The notes: generated from the sequence alone by a model not told the origin. A DNA stretch of 64,000 bases from Fulvivirga marina (GCF_016775155.1 NZ_JAEUGD010000042.1:558001-622000), one strand, 5' to 3'; shown: positions 37,993 through 47,064, numbered from the stretch's first letter. Numbers and translations are program-made.

Positions 37993-38535
37993 TTATTGTG
38001 CCTTCATTTGGGCATAAACCTTTTTCATGGCCAGGTAGTCTTCATGGCTGAAAGTAATTAATATTACTTTTTGAATGGTCTGGTTGTCATTCAAAAAGGC
38101 GTTAACCGTTGATAGGGCTATTTTACATGCTCTTTCGAAGGGAAATCCATAAACTCCGGTACTGATAGAGGGGAAGGCGATGGAGGTTAAGTTATTTTCA
38201 ACGGCGACTTCAAGGCTGCGGTGATAACAGCTTGCTAGAAGGTCATCCTCATGATGGCTACCATCTTTCCATATGGGGCCTACAGTTGAAATTACAAATT
38301 GAGCAGGTAAATTAAACCCTGGACTTATTTTGGCGTCACCGGTGTTGCAACCACCCAATTTTCGGTTAAACTCAAGCAGCTGAGGGCCAGCTGCCCTATG
38401 TATGGCGCCGTCAACACCTCCACCACCAAGTAGTGAGTTGTTGGCTGCATTAACTATAGCATCTACCTTGAGTAGGGTAATATCGCCCTGCTCAAGGTGT
38501 ATTTTTGAATCTATATTAAAACCACGATCCTCCAT
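37993..38535 (-). CDS. Macro-domain protein, O-acetyl-ADP-ribose deacetylase-like
   Basis: The 180-residue protein is one macro domain that binds ADP-ribose. It has GDITLLKVDAIVNAANNSLL (about 19-38), GGGGVDGAIHRAAGPQL, the hydrolase motif NTGDAKISPGF and ISTGVYGFPFERA. The residues needed for deacetylation in YmdB-type enzymes (Asn and Asp near the start, Gly-rich loop) are present, so it probably removes acetyl from O-acetyl-ADP-ribose or ADP-ribose from proteins. It overlaps the membrane protein gene upstream by 20 bases, with no obvious link. Confidence 0.9.
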   Translation of the reverse strand: MEDRGFNIDSKIHLEQGDITLLKVDAIVNAANNSLLGGGGVDGAIHRAAGPQLLEFNRKLGGCNTGDAKISPGFNLPAQFVISTVGPIWKDGSHHEDDLLASCYHRSLEVAVENNLTSIAFPSISTGVYGFPFERACKIALSTVNAFLNDNQTIQKVILITFSHEDYLAMKKVYAQMKAQ

Positions 38536-38953
38536 AATTCAAGAATGGCCAGGGAATACTAGCTAATATGAGTATAAGACCTATTAAATAGAAAACAAGA
38601 ATAGATTTAAATTTCTTGCCATCCGTTTGAGCACGTTTGGATTTGCTGTAACCTATAGTGATTAGTATTATGGCAATCAGCATTATCGAAATGTGCTCTA
38701 CCAGGAAAAACCTTAACACGTCACTTTTCATGGATGTGGCAGCAAATACAACCTTAGGGCTGCTAAAGTATAGCACTAGGCCAAGAACAAATTGCAAATG
38801 AGTGAAAATAAGAGCGAAAAGGCCGTACTTCTTATCTTTATCTGTGAAAGCTTTGGAGCCGTTGGTTTTTCCAACCGCATTAACTATTGCGAGAATTAAA
38901 GCAATAAGCACCAACCATCTGAGGCCTGAGTGTGCATGTCGTAATATTTCCAT
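38516..38953 (-). CDS. Four-helix membrane protein of the cytochrome b-like type
   Basis: The 145-residue protein has four predicted membrane helices (about 12-29, 44-64, 82-101 and 120-138). His residues lie in or near them (HAHSGLRW at 6, HLQFVLGL, EHISIMLI), which resembles small b-type cytochrome or SirB-like proteins often annotated as cytochrome B in Bacteroidota. Haem binding is not shown. It is the first gene of a pair with the macro-domain gene and lies just beyond the terminator behind the protease gene. Confidence 0.65.
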   Translation of the reverse strand: MEILRHAHSGLRWLVLIALILAIVNAVGKTNGSKAFTDKDKKYGLFALIFTHLQFVLGLVLYFSSPKVVFAATSMKSDVLRFFLVEHISIMLIAIILITIGYSKSKRAQTDGKKFKSILVFYLIGLILILASIPWPFLNYGGSWF

Positions 38954-38971
38954 ATAAATGTTTAAATGAAT

Positions 38972-38999
38972 AAAACCAGCCTAAAGTTAGGCTGGTTTT
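38972..38999 (-). terminator. Hairpin terminator of the subtilisin-like protease gene
   Basis: AAAACCAGCCTAA and TTAGGCTGGTTTT form a 13-bp stem with a 2-base spacer (in practice a 4-base loop), flanked by A/T runs on each side. It lies 26 bases beyond the protease stop. Confidence 0.82.
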
Positions 39000-39024
39000 A
39001 TTTTCAAGACAATTTTTACATCTA

Positions 39025-40671
39025 TTAGTTTTGCTTATCCATAACCATGGACTCGGCCATTTTTAATGCTTCGTAGGCATTAATCAACCCACCTGAAATT
39101 GACAGATCTTTGAAGTCAACTAACTCTTCCTTGCCTGGCTTGGTTACTTTTAGGTTGTCAAATTTTCTGGAAGATTTAGTAATGATGTCCTTTATCTGGA
39201 AAGCCGTGAGCTGGGGGTAATATGACATCAATAGTGCAGCAACTCCGGCAGTATTTGGAGCAGCCATACTAGTGCCGTCAAATGATTTGTAGTTGTTATC
39301 CGGTGTTGTAGAGTAGATGTCTACCCCAGGTGCGAATATGTCCACGGTTTCCTTGCCATAGTTAGAAAACTCTCCTACAAAATCGGATCCAGTGCCCCAT
39401 GCGGAGGCTCCAACTTCCAGCCAGTTCGAGGCTTTTGCCTTGGAGTTATCGTATGTTTTTGTAGGGAAGTTAAGTCCTTTATCAATATCTTTGGAGCTGT
39501 TACCTGCTGCGTGTACTAGCAACACACCCTTGCTCTCGGCATACTTAACTGCTTTATCTACAGCCTCTTTTTGAGGTGAATAAGACTTTCCAAAACTCAT
39601 ATTGATAATTTGAGCACCATTATCAACTGCGTATATTATGGCGTTGGCCACATCTTTATCTCTTTCATCTCCGTCAGGTACGGCACGTACAACCATAATT
39701 TTCACGTTGTCGGCAATTCCTTTTATTCCTAACTCATTATTTCTATTGGCAGCTATGATTCCGGCAACATGGGTTCCGTGACTTGGGTCGTGTCCTTTTA
39801 CATCATTATTCCCATACCCCTTTTCATATAGGTCTTCGTAGTTGTCCCCTACAATGTCTCTTGGGTTAAATTCTGTATTGAAAGCAAAATTTACCTGATT
39901 GCTAAAATGCTCTACTGCTCCGTCAAGGTCTTCGGTGATCTTGTCGAAATCAGCATCTTCACCCACATTTTGGTAGATCATTCCAATGATATTCCTTGCA
40001 GTGAGAACTATGGAGTCCTGGGAGTTAATACCTCTCAGGTCATCAAGCGAAATTTGCTCAACCCCGAGATAGGCTTTTAACAAAACATGGAACCTGACAA
40101 TGTTGTCTCGGAGGTTTGAGTAGAAGTTGTATTGCTGGTGGGCTTCATCGTATGTTTTCTCAAAATCTTCTTTTACTTTAACCCAGTAATCATATTCTTC
40201 TCTATCTTTTTTTCTAACCTTCTTGGGTTCTATATCCCCATATTTCTCTTTAAGCTTTACGTATATTCTTGTGAGTTCGTGGGTATCTTGCTTTACATTT
40301 CTGCCATCTTTTCCTCCAATGAAATTCCAACCATACTTGTCGTCGATATATCCGTTTTTATCATCATCAATGCCATTATCTGCAATTTCCTTTTCGTTGA
40401 CCCAGATTTTGCCCTGAAGGTCTTCGTGATCTATGTCTACACCTGAATCGATAACTGCTACAGTTACTGTTTTTGATTTTTTGCCTTTTAATATAGTATT
40501 GTATGCCTTTTCTGCACTTACTCCTTGCACATTATCTGTGGCAGGATCTAAAATGAACCATTCTTTTGGAGGGAGCTGGCTATTTTCTTGTACCGTTCCC
40601 TGCGCCTGAACGCCTGTAATTGAACCGGCAAGCATTATAATTAGCAGGAACCCTCTAACTCTTCTTTTCAT
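39025..40671 (-). CDS. S8 subtilisin-like serine protease
   Basis: The 548-residue protein has a signal peptide (1-23, ending SITGVQA), and the catalytic triad of the S8 family: Asp in VAVIDSGVDIDHEDL (about 72-76), His in HGTHVAGIIAANRN (about 300-305), Ser in DGTSMAAPNTAGVAALL (near 468). About 200 residues between Asp and His form a large helical insertion (about 120-290) that is not part of the core. There is no T9SS or TIGR04183 sorting domain at the end. It is probably secreted or periplasmic. The insertion may shape substrate access. Confidence 0.93.
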   Translation of the reverse strand: MKRRVRGFLLIIMLAGSITGVQAQGTVQENSQLPPKEWFILDPATDNVQGVSAEKAYNTILKGKKSKTVTVAVIDSGVDIDHEDLQGKIWVNEKEIADNGIDDDKNGYIDDKYGWNFIGGKDGRNVKQDTHELTRIYVKLKEKYGDIEPKKVRKKDREEYDYWVKVKEDFEKTYDEAHQQYNFYSNLRDNIVRFHVLLKAYLGVEQISLDDLRGINSQDSIVLTARNIIGMIYQNVGEDADFDKITEDLDGAVEHFSNQVNFAFNTEFNPRDIVGDNYEDLYEKGYGNNDVKGHDPSHGTHVAGIIAANRNNELGIKGIADNVKIMVVRAVPDGDERDKDVANAIIYAVDNGAQIINMSFGKSYSPQKEAVDKAVKYAESKGVLLVHAAGNSSKDIDKGLNFPTKTYDNSKAKASNWLEVGASAWGTGSDFVGEFSNYGKETVDIFAPGVDIYSTTPDNNYKSFDGTSMAAPNTAGVAALLMSYYPQLTAFQIKDIITKSSRKFDNLKVTKPGKEELVDFKDLSISGGLINAYEALKMAESMVMDKQN

Positions 40672-41103
40672 AAGTTACCTTTATTGATTAATTGATATAA
40701 ATAGTGCCAAGATACTTGAAATGTATCACTTTACCGTGTTAATTCCGGCAACTTGGCAATATTTGGAATTATTTTAAAAGCTATTTCAGATGTTTAACAT
40801 TACATCTGTGCTTGCAAACCAAACTTTCGCTGGATTTGTTTCACAAAATGAGCGAATTTTACAAAACACTAAATTTAAAAAGAATGGAAATCCTTTTTTG
40901 TCTAGTGTCTATGGCTTTATTTTTTACAATGTTTTTTTATTTTACCATGAGGTGCCATAAAAGGTTTTCGAAGGAATAACACCTCTTTAGTTTAACATCA
41001 AGACCATTTTTGTTGTTCTGGATGCAGATGTGGGTAAATAATGACCGTTTGAATTTACAATTCTGCCCTACATCCGTTAATTTAGAAAAAACCTTTTGCA
41101 AAA
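40672..41103. other. 432-base gap between the protease and egtB
   Basis: This AT-rich gap separates divergent genes and holds only a possible 31-residue frame (40884-40979). I looked for TAnnTTTG promoters and found only a weak candidate before egtB (TAATTTAG at 41078-41085). Confidence 0.4.
40884..40979 (+). CDS. Possible 31-residue membrane peptide
   Basis: The frame from ATG to TAA encodes one hydrophobic helix (ILFCLVSMALFFTMFFYF) followed by a basic tail (RCHKRFSKE), as in small membrane proteins. Nothing shows that it is translated, and there is no strong ribosome site, so it may be chance in AT-rich DNA. Confidence 0.3.
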   Translation: MEILFCLVSMALFFTMFFYFTMRCHKRFSKE

Positions 41104-42360
41104 ATGGTACATGAAGATTTGCGCCTCAAAGAAAGATTTGGCTTTGTGAGGCAATGTACGGAAGCTATTTGTTCACCCTTAGCTCCTGAAGATCACGTAG
41201 TTCAGCCTGTGGTTGATGTCAGTCCACCTAAGTGGCATCTCGGACATACTACCTGGTTTTTCGAAACATTTATACTCATTCCTGAAATGAAGGGGTACCG
41301 AGCTTTCGATAAAAACTATAATTTTCTTTTTAATAGTTATTATGAGACAGTTGGAGCGCGAGTGGTTCGAACTGATCGTGGAAACATAACCAGACCCACG
41401 GTAAAAGAAGTATTGGACTACCGCAAGTATGTAAACGAGCATATGAACCATTTCCTTGACAGTCAGGAAGAGCTGAGTAAGTCGCTGTCAGATCTGATGG
41501 AACTGGGGATTCAACACGAACAGCAGCATCAGGAGTTGCTATGTTATGACATCAAATACATTCTGGGTAACAACCCTATTTTTCCAGTTTATTTAAATAA
41601 AACACTCCAGGAGTTTAATGAACCTGCCAGACCAGAATTTCAGCATGTAGACGGAGGGGTATATGAAATTGGTTATAATGGTGATGGCTTCTGTTTTGAT
41701 AATGAATTAGGCATCCACAAGGTTTACCTGCATGATTATGCGATAATGGATAGGTTAGTGACCAACGGAGAATATCTGGAGTTCATCCTCGCTAAGGGTT
41801 ATGAGGATTTCAGGCATTGGCTTTCAGATGGTTGGGAATGGGTGAAAAACAATAGCATAAAAGCACCAGCCTACTGGTACAGCCTTGATGGGCACTGGTA
41901 TGAGTATTCACTCAATGGTGGGTTGAAACCATTGGACCTAAATGCACCAGTAACCCATGTAAGTTTATATGAAGCTGATGCCTATGCTAAATGGAAAGGT
42001 CTCCGGCTACCGACTGAATTTGAGTGGGAAGTGGCATGCAGCCGACACTTGGGCGTGAATGATAATAGTAACTTTATGGAGTCTGAGAATTTTCAACCTA
42101 TGCCTCAGAAGGGTAATAATAACCAAATGTATGGAGATGTATGGGAGTGGACCAATAGTGCATATCTTCCTTATCCTTTCTATAAGGCTCCGGAGGGAGC
42201 CGTTGGAGAATACAATGGTAAATTTATGATCAATCAAATGGTTTTGAGGGGTGGCTCATGTGCTACTCCTAAAGATCATATACGTGCAACATACAGAAAC
42301 TTTTTTCACCCTCATCTTCGATGGATGTTTTCGGGGATAAGACTCGCAAAAAACCAATAA
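41104..42360 (+). CDS. egtB: Ergothioneine biosynthesis protein EgtB (sulfoxide synthase)
   Basis: The 418-residue iron enzyme joins hercynine to cysteine or gamma-glutamylcysteine with oxygen. The N-terminal DinB-like domain has the iron ligands KWHLGHTTWF (His48) and HEQQHQE (His138 and His142). The C-terminal FGE-sulfatase domain has GLRLPTEFEWEVACSRH (about 299), GDVWEWTNSAYLPYPFY, LRGGSCATP and ATYRNFFHPHLRW. The lack of an egtA gene means the thiol donor cannot be told. It is 13 bases upstream of egtD and starts the operon. Confidence 0.92.
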   Translation: MVHEDLRLKERFGFVRQCTEAICSPLAPEDHVVQPVVDVSPPKWHLGHTTWFFETFILIPEMKGYRAFDKNYNFLFNSYYETVGARVVRTDRGNITRPTVKEVLDYRKYVNEHMNHFLDSQEELSKSLSDLMELGIQHEQQHQELLCYDIKYILGNNPIFPVYLNKTLQEFNEPARPEFQHVDGGVYEIGYNGDGFCFDNELGIHKVYLHDYAIMDRLVTNGEYLEFILAKGYEDFRHWLSDGWEWVKNNSIKAPAYWYSLDGHWYEYSLNGGLKPLDLNAPVTHVSLYEADAYAKWKGLRLPTEFEWEVACSRHLGVNDNSNFMESENFQPMPQKGNNNQMYGDVWEWTNSAYLPYPFYKAPEGAVGEYNGKFMINQMVLRGGSCATPKDHIRATYRNFFHPHLRWMFSGIRLAKNQ

Positions 42361-42373
42361 AAACAACTTTTCA

Positions 42374-43324
42374 ATGAATGACCAACTTGTGATTACCCAG
42401 TTTGCTCAAGACGTGCTTAGTGGGCTTAGCGCAACACCGAAAACTTTATCTTCCAAATATTTTTATGATGAAAAGGGGGACAGAATTTTCCAGAAGATCA
42501 TGAATCTGGAAGAATATTACCTGACCAAATGTGAATATGAGATCCTCGAAACTCATCAGCATCAGATACGAGACCTTTTTATGGAAGGAACGTCGAAATT
42601 TAACTTGGTGGAATTCGGAGCTGGCGACGGTTTTAAAACCAAAGTGTTATTGGAGTGTTTTTTAAATGCTGATGTAGACTTTCGATATCGTCCTATAGAT
42701 ATATCAGGGAATGTATTACAAATATTAGAGGAGTCTCTGGAAGAGGAGTTTCCTTCTTTAAAAGTAGAAGGTATTCAAAATGAATACATGAAGGCACTAC
42801 GCGAACTGGAAAATGGAGGAACGCGAAATGTAGTGCTTTTTCTTGGCTCTAATATTGGTAATTTTAAACATTCTCAGGCCGTAACATTCTTAAAAGGGCT
42901 TTACGAAGGACTGAATGAGGGGGATTTGTTATTTATAGGGTTTGACTTGAAAAAGGACCCTGAGGTTATATTAGATGCCTATAATGACAAAAGTGGAGTT
43001 ACCAGAGATTTTAACCTTAATTTGCTCAATCGGATCAACAGAGAGTTAAAAGGAAACTTTGATTTATCAGCGTTCAGGCATTTCCCTACTTATGATCCTC
43101 TTACGGGTACTACGACAAGCTACTTGGTGAGTACTAAAGCACAAACTGTTGAGATTATGGATACCGCTGTAGAGTTTGATCCATGGGAAGCTATCCACAT
43201 GGAAATATCTCAGAAATACAGTATGAAGGATATCGAGAGTCTGGCTACACAGGTGGGTTTTAGTATTGTGCGTAATTTTTATGATGCAAAGCGTTATTTT
43301 GTCAATTCTGTCTGGAGAAAATAG
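42374..43324 (+). CDS. egtD: L-histidine N-alpha-methyltransferase EgtD
   Basis: The 316-residue SAM-dependent enzyme trimethylates histidine to hercynine. It has SSKYFYDEKGDRIFQKI (about 22-38), EEYYLTKCEYEIL, the SAM-binding LVEFGAGDGFKTKVLL (about 78-93) and NVVLFLGSNIGNF, all typical of the DUF2260/EgtD family. It follows egtB by 13 bases on the same strand, so the two enzymes that suffice to build the sulfoxide intermediate are made together. A lyase (EgtE) is not adjacent. Confidence 0.93.
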   Translation: MNDQLVITQFAQDVLSGLSATPKTLSSKYFYDEKGDRIFQKIMNLEEYYLTKCEYEILETHQHQIRDLFMEGTSKFNLVEFGAGDGFKTKVLLECFLNADVDFRYRPIDISGNVLQILEESLEEEFPSLKVEGIQNEYMKALRELENGGTRNVVLFLGSNIGNFKHSQAVTFLKGLYEGLNEGDLLFIGFDLKKDPEVILDAYNDKSGVTRDFNLNLLNRINRELKGNFDLSAFRHFPTYDPLTGTTTSYLVSTKAQTVEIMDTAVEFDPWEAIHMEISQKYSMKDIESLATQVGFSIVRNFYDAKRYFVNSVWRK

Positions 43325-43455
43325 TCGTTACCCTTTGGGAGGGTTTGTCTGGCGGCTCTTCAATGCAATCGTTAAGCATGATATAGTAGAAAAAAACATA
43401 CTGATAGGGCTGGAATAAATAATGAAATTTTCTTTAAAATTGACCAGTAATAACT

Positions 43456-43487
43456 GTTGGTTATAAAATAAAACCTTATTACTTTTG
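43456..43487 (+). promoter_or_regulatory. Bacteroidota-type promoter of the tRNA-Leu pair
   Basis: TACTTTTG (43480-43487) is an exact TAnnTTTG -7 element. TGTTG (43455-43459) forms a -33 element 20 bases upstream. The first tRNA-Leu begins 29 bases later. Confidence 0.7.
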
Positions 43488-43515
43488 TGGCCCTTTTGGG
43501 CCAATGATCATGTAA

Positions 43516-43600
43516 GCGCACGTGGCGGAATTGGTAGACGCGCCAGGTTGAGGGCCTGGTGGCCATTGCGGCCGTGGAGGTTCGATTCCTCTCGTGCGCA
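43516..43600 (+). tRNA. tRNA-Leu (anticodon GAG)
   Basis: The 85-base class II tRNA has acceptor GCGCACG/CGTGCGC, anticodon stem CCAGG/CCTGG with loop TTGAGGG, a long variable arm, T-loop TTCGATT and discriminator A. CCA is not encoded. It is 53 bases upstream of a second tRNA-Leu on the same strand. Confidence 0.96.
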
Positions 43601-43653
43601 CAAGTAACACAGATTGCTATCGTAAGCGAAGTTCTTTTAGAAAATTTTTTAAT

Positions 43654-43737
43654 GCCGAAGTGGTGAAACTGGTAGACACGCATGTTTCAGGGACATGTGA
43701 CCTTACGGTCGTGGGGGTTCGAATCCCTTCTTCGGCA
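43654..43737 (+). tRNA. tRNA-Leu (anticodon CAG)
   Basis: The 84-base class II tRNA has acceptor GCCGAAG/CTTCGGC, anticodon stem CATGT/ACATG with loop TTCAGGG, a long variable arm, T-loop TTCGAAT and discriminator A. CCA is not encoded. Together with the GAG gene upstream it forms a tandem leucine tRNA unit. Confidence 0.96.
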
Positions 43738-43922
43738 CTTTCTTTAAGACCCTAATACACATCTGATTATTTAAAGTTTCAACTGCCATCCCCTAAGTAG
43801 TGCTACTTTTATTTATTTATGATTAATACATATCAAAACCCATCAGATATTAATTTCTGTAACTAAAACTTCGTTATTATCCTTTCTAATGCGTTAATTT
43901 ATACGACTTACTAAATATTAAC

Positions 43923-44933
43923 ATGAGCGTAACTATTAAAGATATTGCACTGGCTTTAGGCATTTCTCCATCTACTGTATCGCGAGCTTTAAACGGTCAC
44001 CCGGACATTAGTGAGGAAACCCGTAAGTCAGTAAAAGACGTGGCGAAAAAGATGAACTACCATGTCAATCAAATGGCGAGTAGTCTTCGAACAAAGAAAT
44101 CTTTCTCCATTGGAGTAGTTGTACCTAAAATAGCCAGTCATTTCTTTTCGTCAGCTCTGGGAGGTATTCAGGAAGTGGCGGTCTCCAATAACTATCAGGT
44201 GCTTATCTGTCAGACTAACGAATCACCCGCTCTGGAGAAAAAATATATTTCCTCGCTTTTATCGGCCAAAGTTGATGGGCTGCTCATCTCTCTGGCTAAG
44301 GGCAGTAAAAACATTAAGCATATTCAGCGTGTGATCGAACATAATGTTCCATTAGTGTTATTTGACCGTACCAGCGATAGCTTTGAGGTGCATAAGATAG
44401 AAGCTGAGGATTTTAAAGGTGCCCACCGGGCTGTTACGCATTTAATAGATGGGGGATGTAAAAGGATAGTACATCTATCGGGGCCGGATACTCTGACAGC
44501 AAGCCTTAACCGAATGCGTGGCTATAAAGAGGCGCTTAAGGATGGAGGCCTGGAGATTGATGATGAACTTATCGTTCCATGCGACTTTGATCCGGAAACA
44601 GGAAGAGAGGCGATAAAAAGGCTGCTGGATAAATACCCTGATATTGATGGGATATTTACAGTGAATGATGAGTTAGGTGTGGAATCTATACTAACTTTGA
44701 AAAGTATGGGAATTAAAGTGCCGGAGCAAATCTCAGTGGTTGGTTTTGGTGATTTCCCTATTTGCAGAATAGTAGAGCCACAGCTTAGCTCTGTTAGCCA
44801 CCACCCGGATAGGATCGGTTATGAGGCTGCTAAGTGCCTTCTAGATCAAATTAAAAGTAAACATAAGGAAAGCAGTATAAAGAGGGTTATACCCTCAGAG
44901 TTGGTGGTAAGAGCTTCGTCTATAAAGAAGTAA
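43923..44933 (+). CDS. LacI-family transcriptional regulator
   Basis: The 336-residue repressor has the N-terminal LacI helix-turn-helix (VTIKDIALALGISPSTVSRA, residues 3-22) and hinge (HVNQMASSLRTKKSFSIGVV), then a periplasmic-binding-protein-like ligand domain (about 60-336) with FDRTSDSFEVHKIEAEDF, GCKRIVHLSGP and DGIFTVNDELGVES. The ligand is probably a sugar, but no sugar transport or catabolic genes are near, so the target is not on this window. It stands alone downstream of the tRNA-Leu pair. Confidence 0.94.
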   Translation: MSVTIKDIALALGISPSTVSRALNGHPDISEETRKSVKDVAKKMNYHVNQMASSLRTKKSFSIGVVVPKIASHFFSSALGGIQEVAVSNNYQVLICQTNESPALEKKYISSLLSAKVDGLLISLAKGSKNIKHIQRVIEHNVPLVLFDRTSDSFEVHKIEAEDFKGAHRAVTHLIDGGCKRIVHLSGPDTLTASLNRMRGYKEALKDGGLEIDDELIVPCDFDPETGREAIKRLLDKYPDIDGIFTVNDELGVESILTLKSMGIKVPEQISVVGFGDFPICRIVEPQLSSVSHHPDRIGYEAAKCLLDQIKSKHKESSIKRVIPSELVVRASSIKK

Positions 44934-44968
44934 TGACGTATACCAATGAAGGCAGAAGTAACCTGCGG

Positions 44969-45001
44969 CTTTACTAAACCACTTTAGGCAGTTTGGTAAA
45001 G
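44969..45001 (+). terminator. Hairpin behind the LacI-type gene
   Basis: CTTTACTAAAC and GTTTGGTAAAG (one T-G pair) form an 11-bp stem with an 11-base loop, 36 bases after the stop. There is no strong T run, so it may only stabilise the message end. Confidence 0.35.
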
Positions 45002-45137
45002 CTTGCTGTTTAGCAGTATGTGCAGGATATTTTAATGGTTTTTATATGTTTGATCTTTATGCGATGCAAACAAGATTCATGAATTGTGTTCGTTTTGAAT
45101 GCATCAATGTGTGCAAGCATAATATATTGTAAACAAA

Positions 45138-45614
45138 TTGAAAGTAATCACCGAAAGAATCTCACATTTCAGGAAGAAAAATAATTTGTCTCAAACTGAG
45201 CTTGGAGAACAGATGCAGGAGATCACGGGGCAATTGTTTACGCGCAGTGTAGTTTCTAATTATGAAAACGGCAGAAGGAAAATACCGGTAGATCTCATTC
45301 CTGTTCTGGCGAAAATATTCGGCATCACCACTGATGAATTATTTTATTCGCGTGAGGATATGGAGAAGTCCCACGAATACAGCTCCAGTATTTCCGAACT
45401 TCAGGAACTTGCCCATAGCGATGTTAAAGCGGCTTTTGAAAAGTCGTTGATAATGCTCAGGGAGAACAGCAATCAATTGAAAGAACTTCAGGAGCAATTG
45501 AAGAACTCTGAAGAGGAGGTACACAAGTATCAAAAGAAAGTTGAAGTGATGATAAATGCCTCTGACAAGCTTGCGGATACAATTATTGAGCTAAAAAGAG
45601 CCGCCCGGGAATAA
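45138..45614 (+). CDS. XRE-family DNA-binding protein with coiled-coil C-terminus
   Basis: The 158-residue protein starts at a TTG. Residues 5-70 are a Cro/CI helix-turn-helix (RISHFRKKNNLSQTELGEQM, then VVSNYENGRRKIPVDLI). The C-terminal half (about 85-158) is a charged coiled coil (ELQELAHSDVKAAFEKSL, then EQLKNSEEEVHKYQKKVE), probably for dimerisation. No ligand domain is visible. It lies 205 bases from LacI and is convergent with the TPR lipoprotein gene. No neighbour looks like its toxin or target. Confidence 0.88.
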   Translation: MKVITERISHFRKKNNLSQTELGEQMQEITGQLFTRSVVSNYENGRRKIPVDLIPVLAKIFGITTDELFYSREDMEKSHEYSSSISELQELAHSDVKAAFEKSLIMLRENSNQLKELQEQLKNSEEEVHKYQKKVEVMINASDKLADTIIELKRAARE

Positions 45615-45654
45615 ATTAGTGGATAATAAAACTACTATATGTCAAGACAGCCAC

Positions 45655-47064
45655 TTAAGATTGGCTGTCCCTGAGCATTTGTCTGATAGAATGCACCTGT
45701 TGGTTTAAGGTAAGCACCTCTTCTTCAAGCCTTGCGTGCAGCTTTTCTAGTTTGTTACTCTTTCTTTCTTGTTGATTTTTATAATTGCGATACATGATTA
45801 GCCTTTTCCTATATTTATATAGCACAAACATCAACAAAAGCAGGCCAAGGGCAGCGCTGATAGCATAAACGATGTTCATTAGATCTGCTTCCTGCTCTTT
45901 TTGCAGCAACTCATGCTTATACCTTTCTTCATTGTTCAAATGTGTAATCTCAGCTTCTGCCATATCAACACTTTGCTGCGCATACATCGACGAAATGAGT
46001 TTGTTTTGTTTTTCTAATGCTTCATTTCTCTTTTCCCTGATTAAAATGTATTCCTGCACGGGGACAACCACACCCGTCGCACGGGCAGAGGCATTGTTAC
46101 TGAGGTCGCGGAGTGCGTTCAGGGCCATATGTAACTCTTCCGAAAGCAACTCTCCCTCAGCATCTGAAAGCCTGACCACCTGGTTATAATATTGCAATGC
46201 AGCTTTGTAGTCACCTTTGAGGGTGGCCAGTTCTCCCAAATAATTCAGGTTTGGTCGTTTATCGGCACCACCCAAAGCGATCTTTAATTGGAGTGCATCA
46301 TTTAGCCATTTTTCGGCATGCTCGAGTTTGCTGGCTTTCATATAGCTCTCACCTATATTGCCATATAGAAAGGCTTTTTCTAGTTTCTGATCATCATTTA
46401 AATAGGTCAGGGCTTTTTCATAGTTTTTTATGGCTTCATCAAACCTTTGCTGTCTGAAATATAGCTCACCGTACGAAGCATACGCATTATATGTCCAAAA
46501 TGATGACCCTAAAACAATACTGGCCTCAAGGCTTTTTGAAATATAGCGTTGTGCCTTGTCAAACTCTTCCAACCCTAAGTACACCAAGCTAATGTTATCA
46601 AATATGACAGGAAGTTTTTCAACTTGATTCAACTGGATATACAACTCTTTTGCATGCTCAAGATAATGTATAGCCTCAGCAGGTTTTTTAGCCAACCGAT
46701 AAACGTTGCCTAAATTCGATGCTGCCTTAGCTTGCCTTAATTTATCTCCTAATTGTTCATAAAGTACCATTGCTTGCTTGTTGGATTTAATAGCTTCTCC
46801 ATATTGATTATTCATTCTGTTGAGGTAAGCATGGTTGGCATAATATCTGGCTAGATATTCTTTGTTATCTAATTCAATAGCCAAGGTTTTCATTTCCTCG
46901 AGCAATTTAAAAGCTATATCAGGTTCCTCAACGTGTTTGAGATAGGTTTGATGGGTATTCTTTAAAACGTCAATTTTTGCTGGGTCGTGGGTATTGATCT
47001 CATCCTGAGTGCAGGCTACTACAAAGAGCACGCTCAAGACCGCCAGAGTTGTAAGTCTCGGCAT
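45655..47064 (-). CDS. TPR lipoprotein with C-terminal membrane helix and coiled coil
   Basis: The 469-residue protein has a signal peptide with lipobox FVVACTQDE (Cys about 18), then seven or eight TPR units (about 55-320; for example YGEAIKSNKQAMVLYEQLGD, AEAIHYLEHAKELYIQL, DEAIKNYEKALTYLNDDQ), a membrane helix (about 397-415, MNIVYAISAALGLLLLMFVL) and a C-terminal coiled coil (425-469). This resembles the sensor half of TPR-type two-component regulators that have lost their kinase or LuxR domain. A 49-residue lipoprotein gene lies 151 bases upstream on the same strand. Confidence 0.8.
   Translation of the reverse strand: MPRLTTLAVLSVLFVVACTQDEINTHDPAKIDVLKNTHQTYLKHVEEPDIAFKLLEEMKTLAIELDNKEYLARYYANHAYLNRMNNQYGEAIKSNKQAMVLYEQLGDKLRQAKAASNLGNVYRLAKKPAEAIHYLEHAKELYIQLNQVEKLPVIFDNISLVYLGLEEFDKAQRYISKSLEASIVLGSSFWTYNAYASYGELYFRQQRFDEAIKNYEKALTYLNDDQKLEKAFLYGNIGESYMKASKLEHAEKWLNDALQLKIALGGADKRPNLNYLGELATLKGDYKAALQYYNQVVRLSDAEGELLSEELHMALNALRDLSNNASARATGVVVPVQEYILIREKRNEALEKQNKLISSMYAQQSVDMAEAEITHLNNEERYKHELLQKEQEADLMNIVYAISAALGLLLLMFVLYKYRKRLIMYRNYKNQQERKSNKLEKLHARLEEEVLTLNQQVHSIRQMLRDSQS

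Noticed and set aside
41048-41085. TTTG ... TAATTTAG as a promoter for egtB
   Set aside because: The spacer is 26 bases, longer than the 19-21 expected, and the -7 element has a mismatch.
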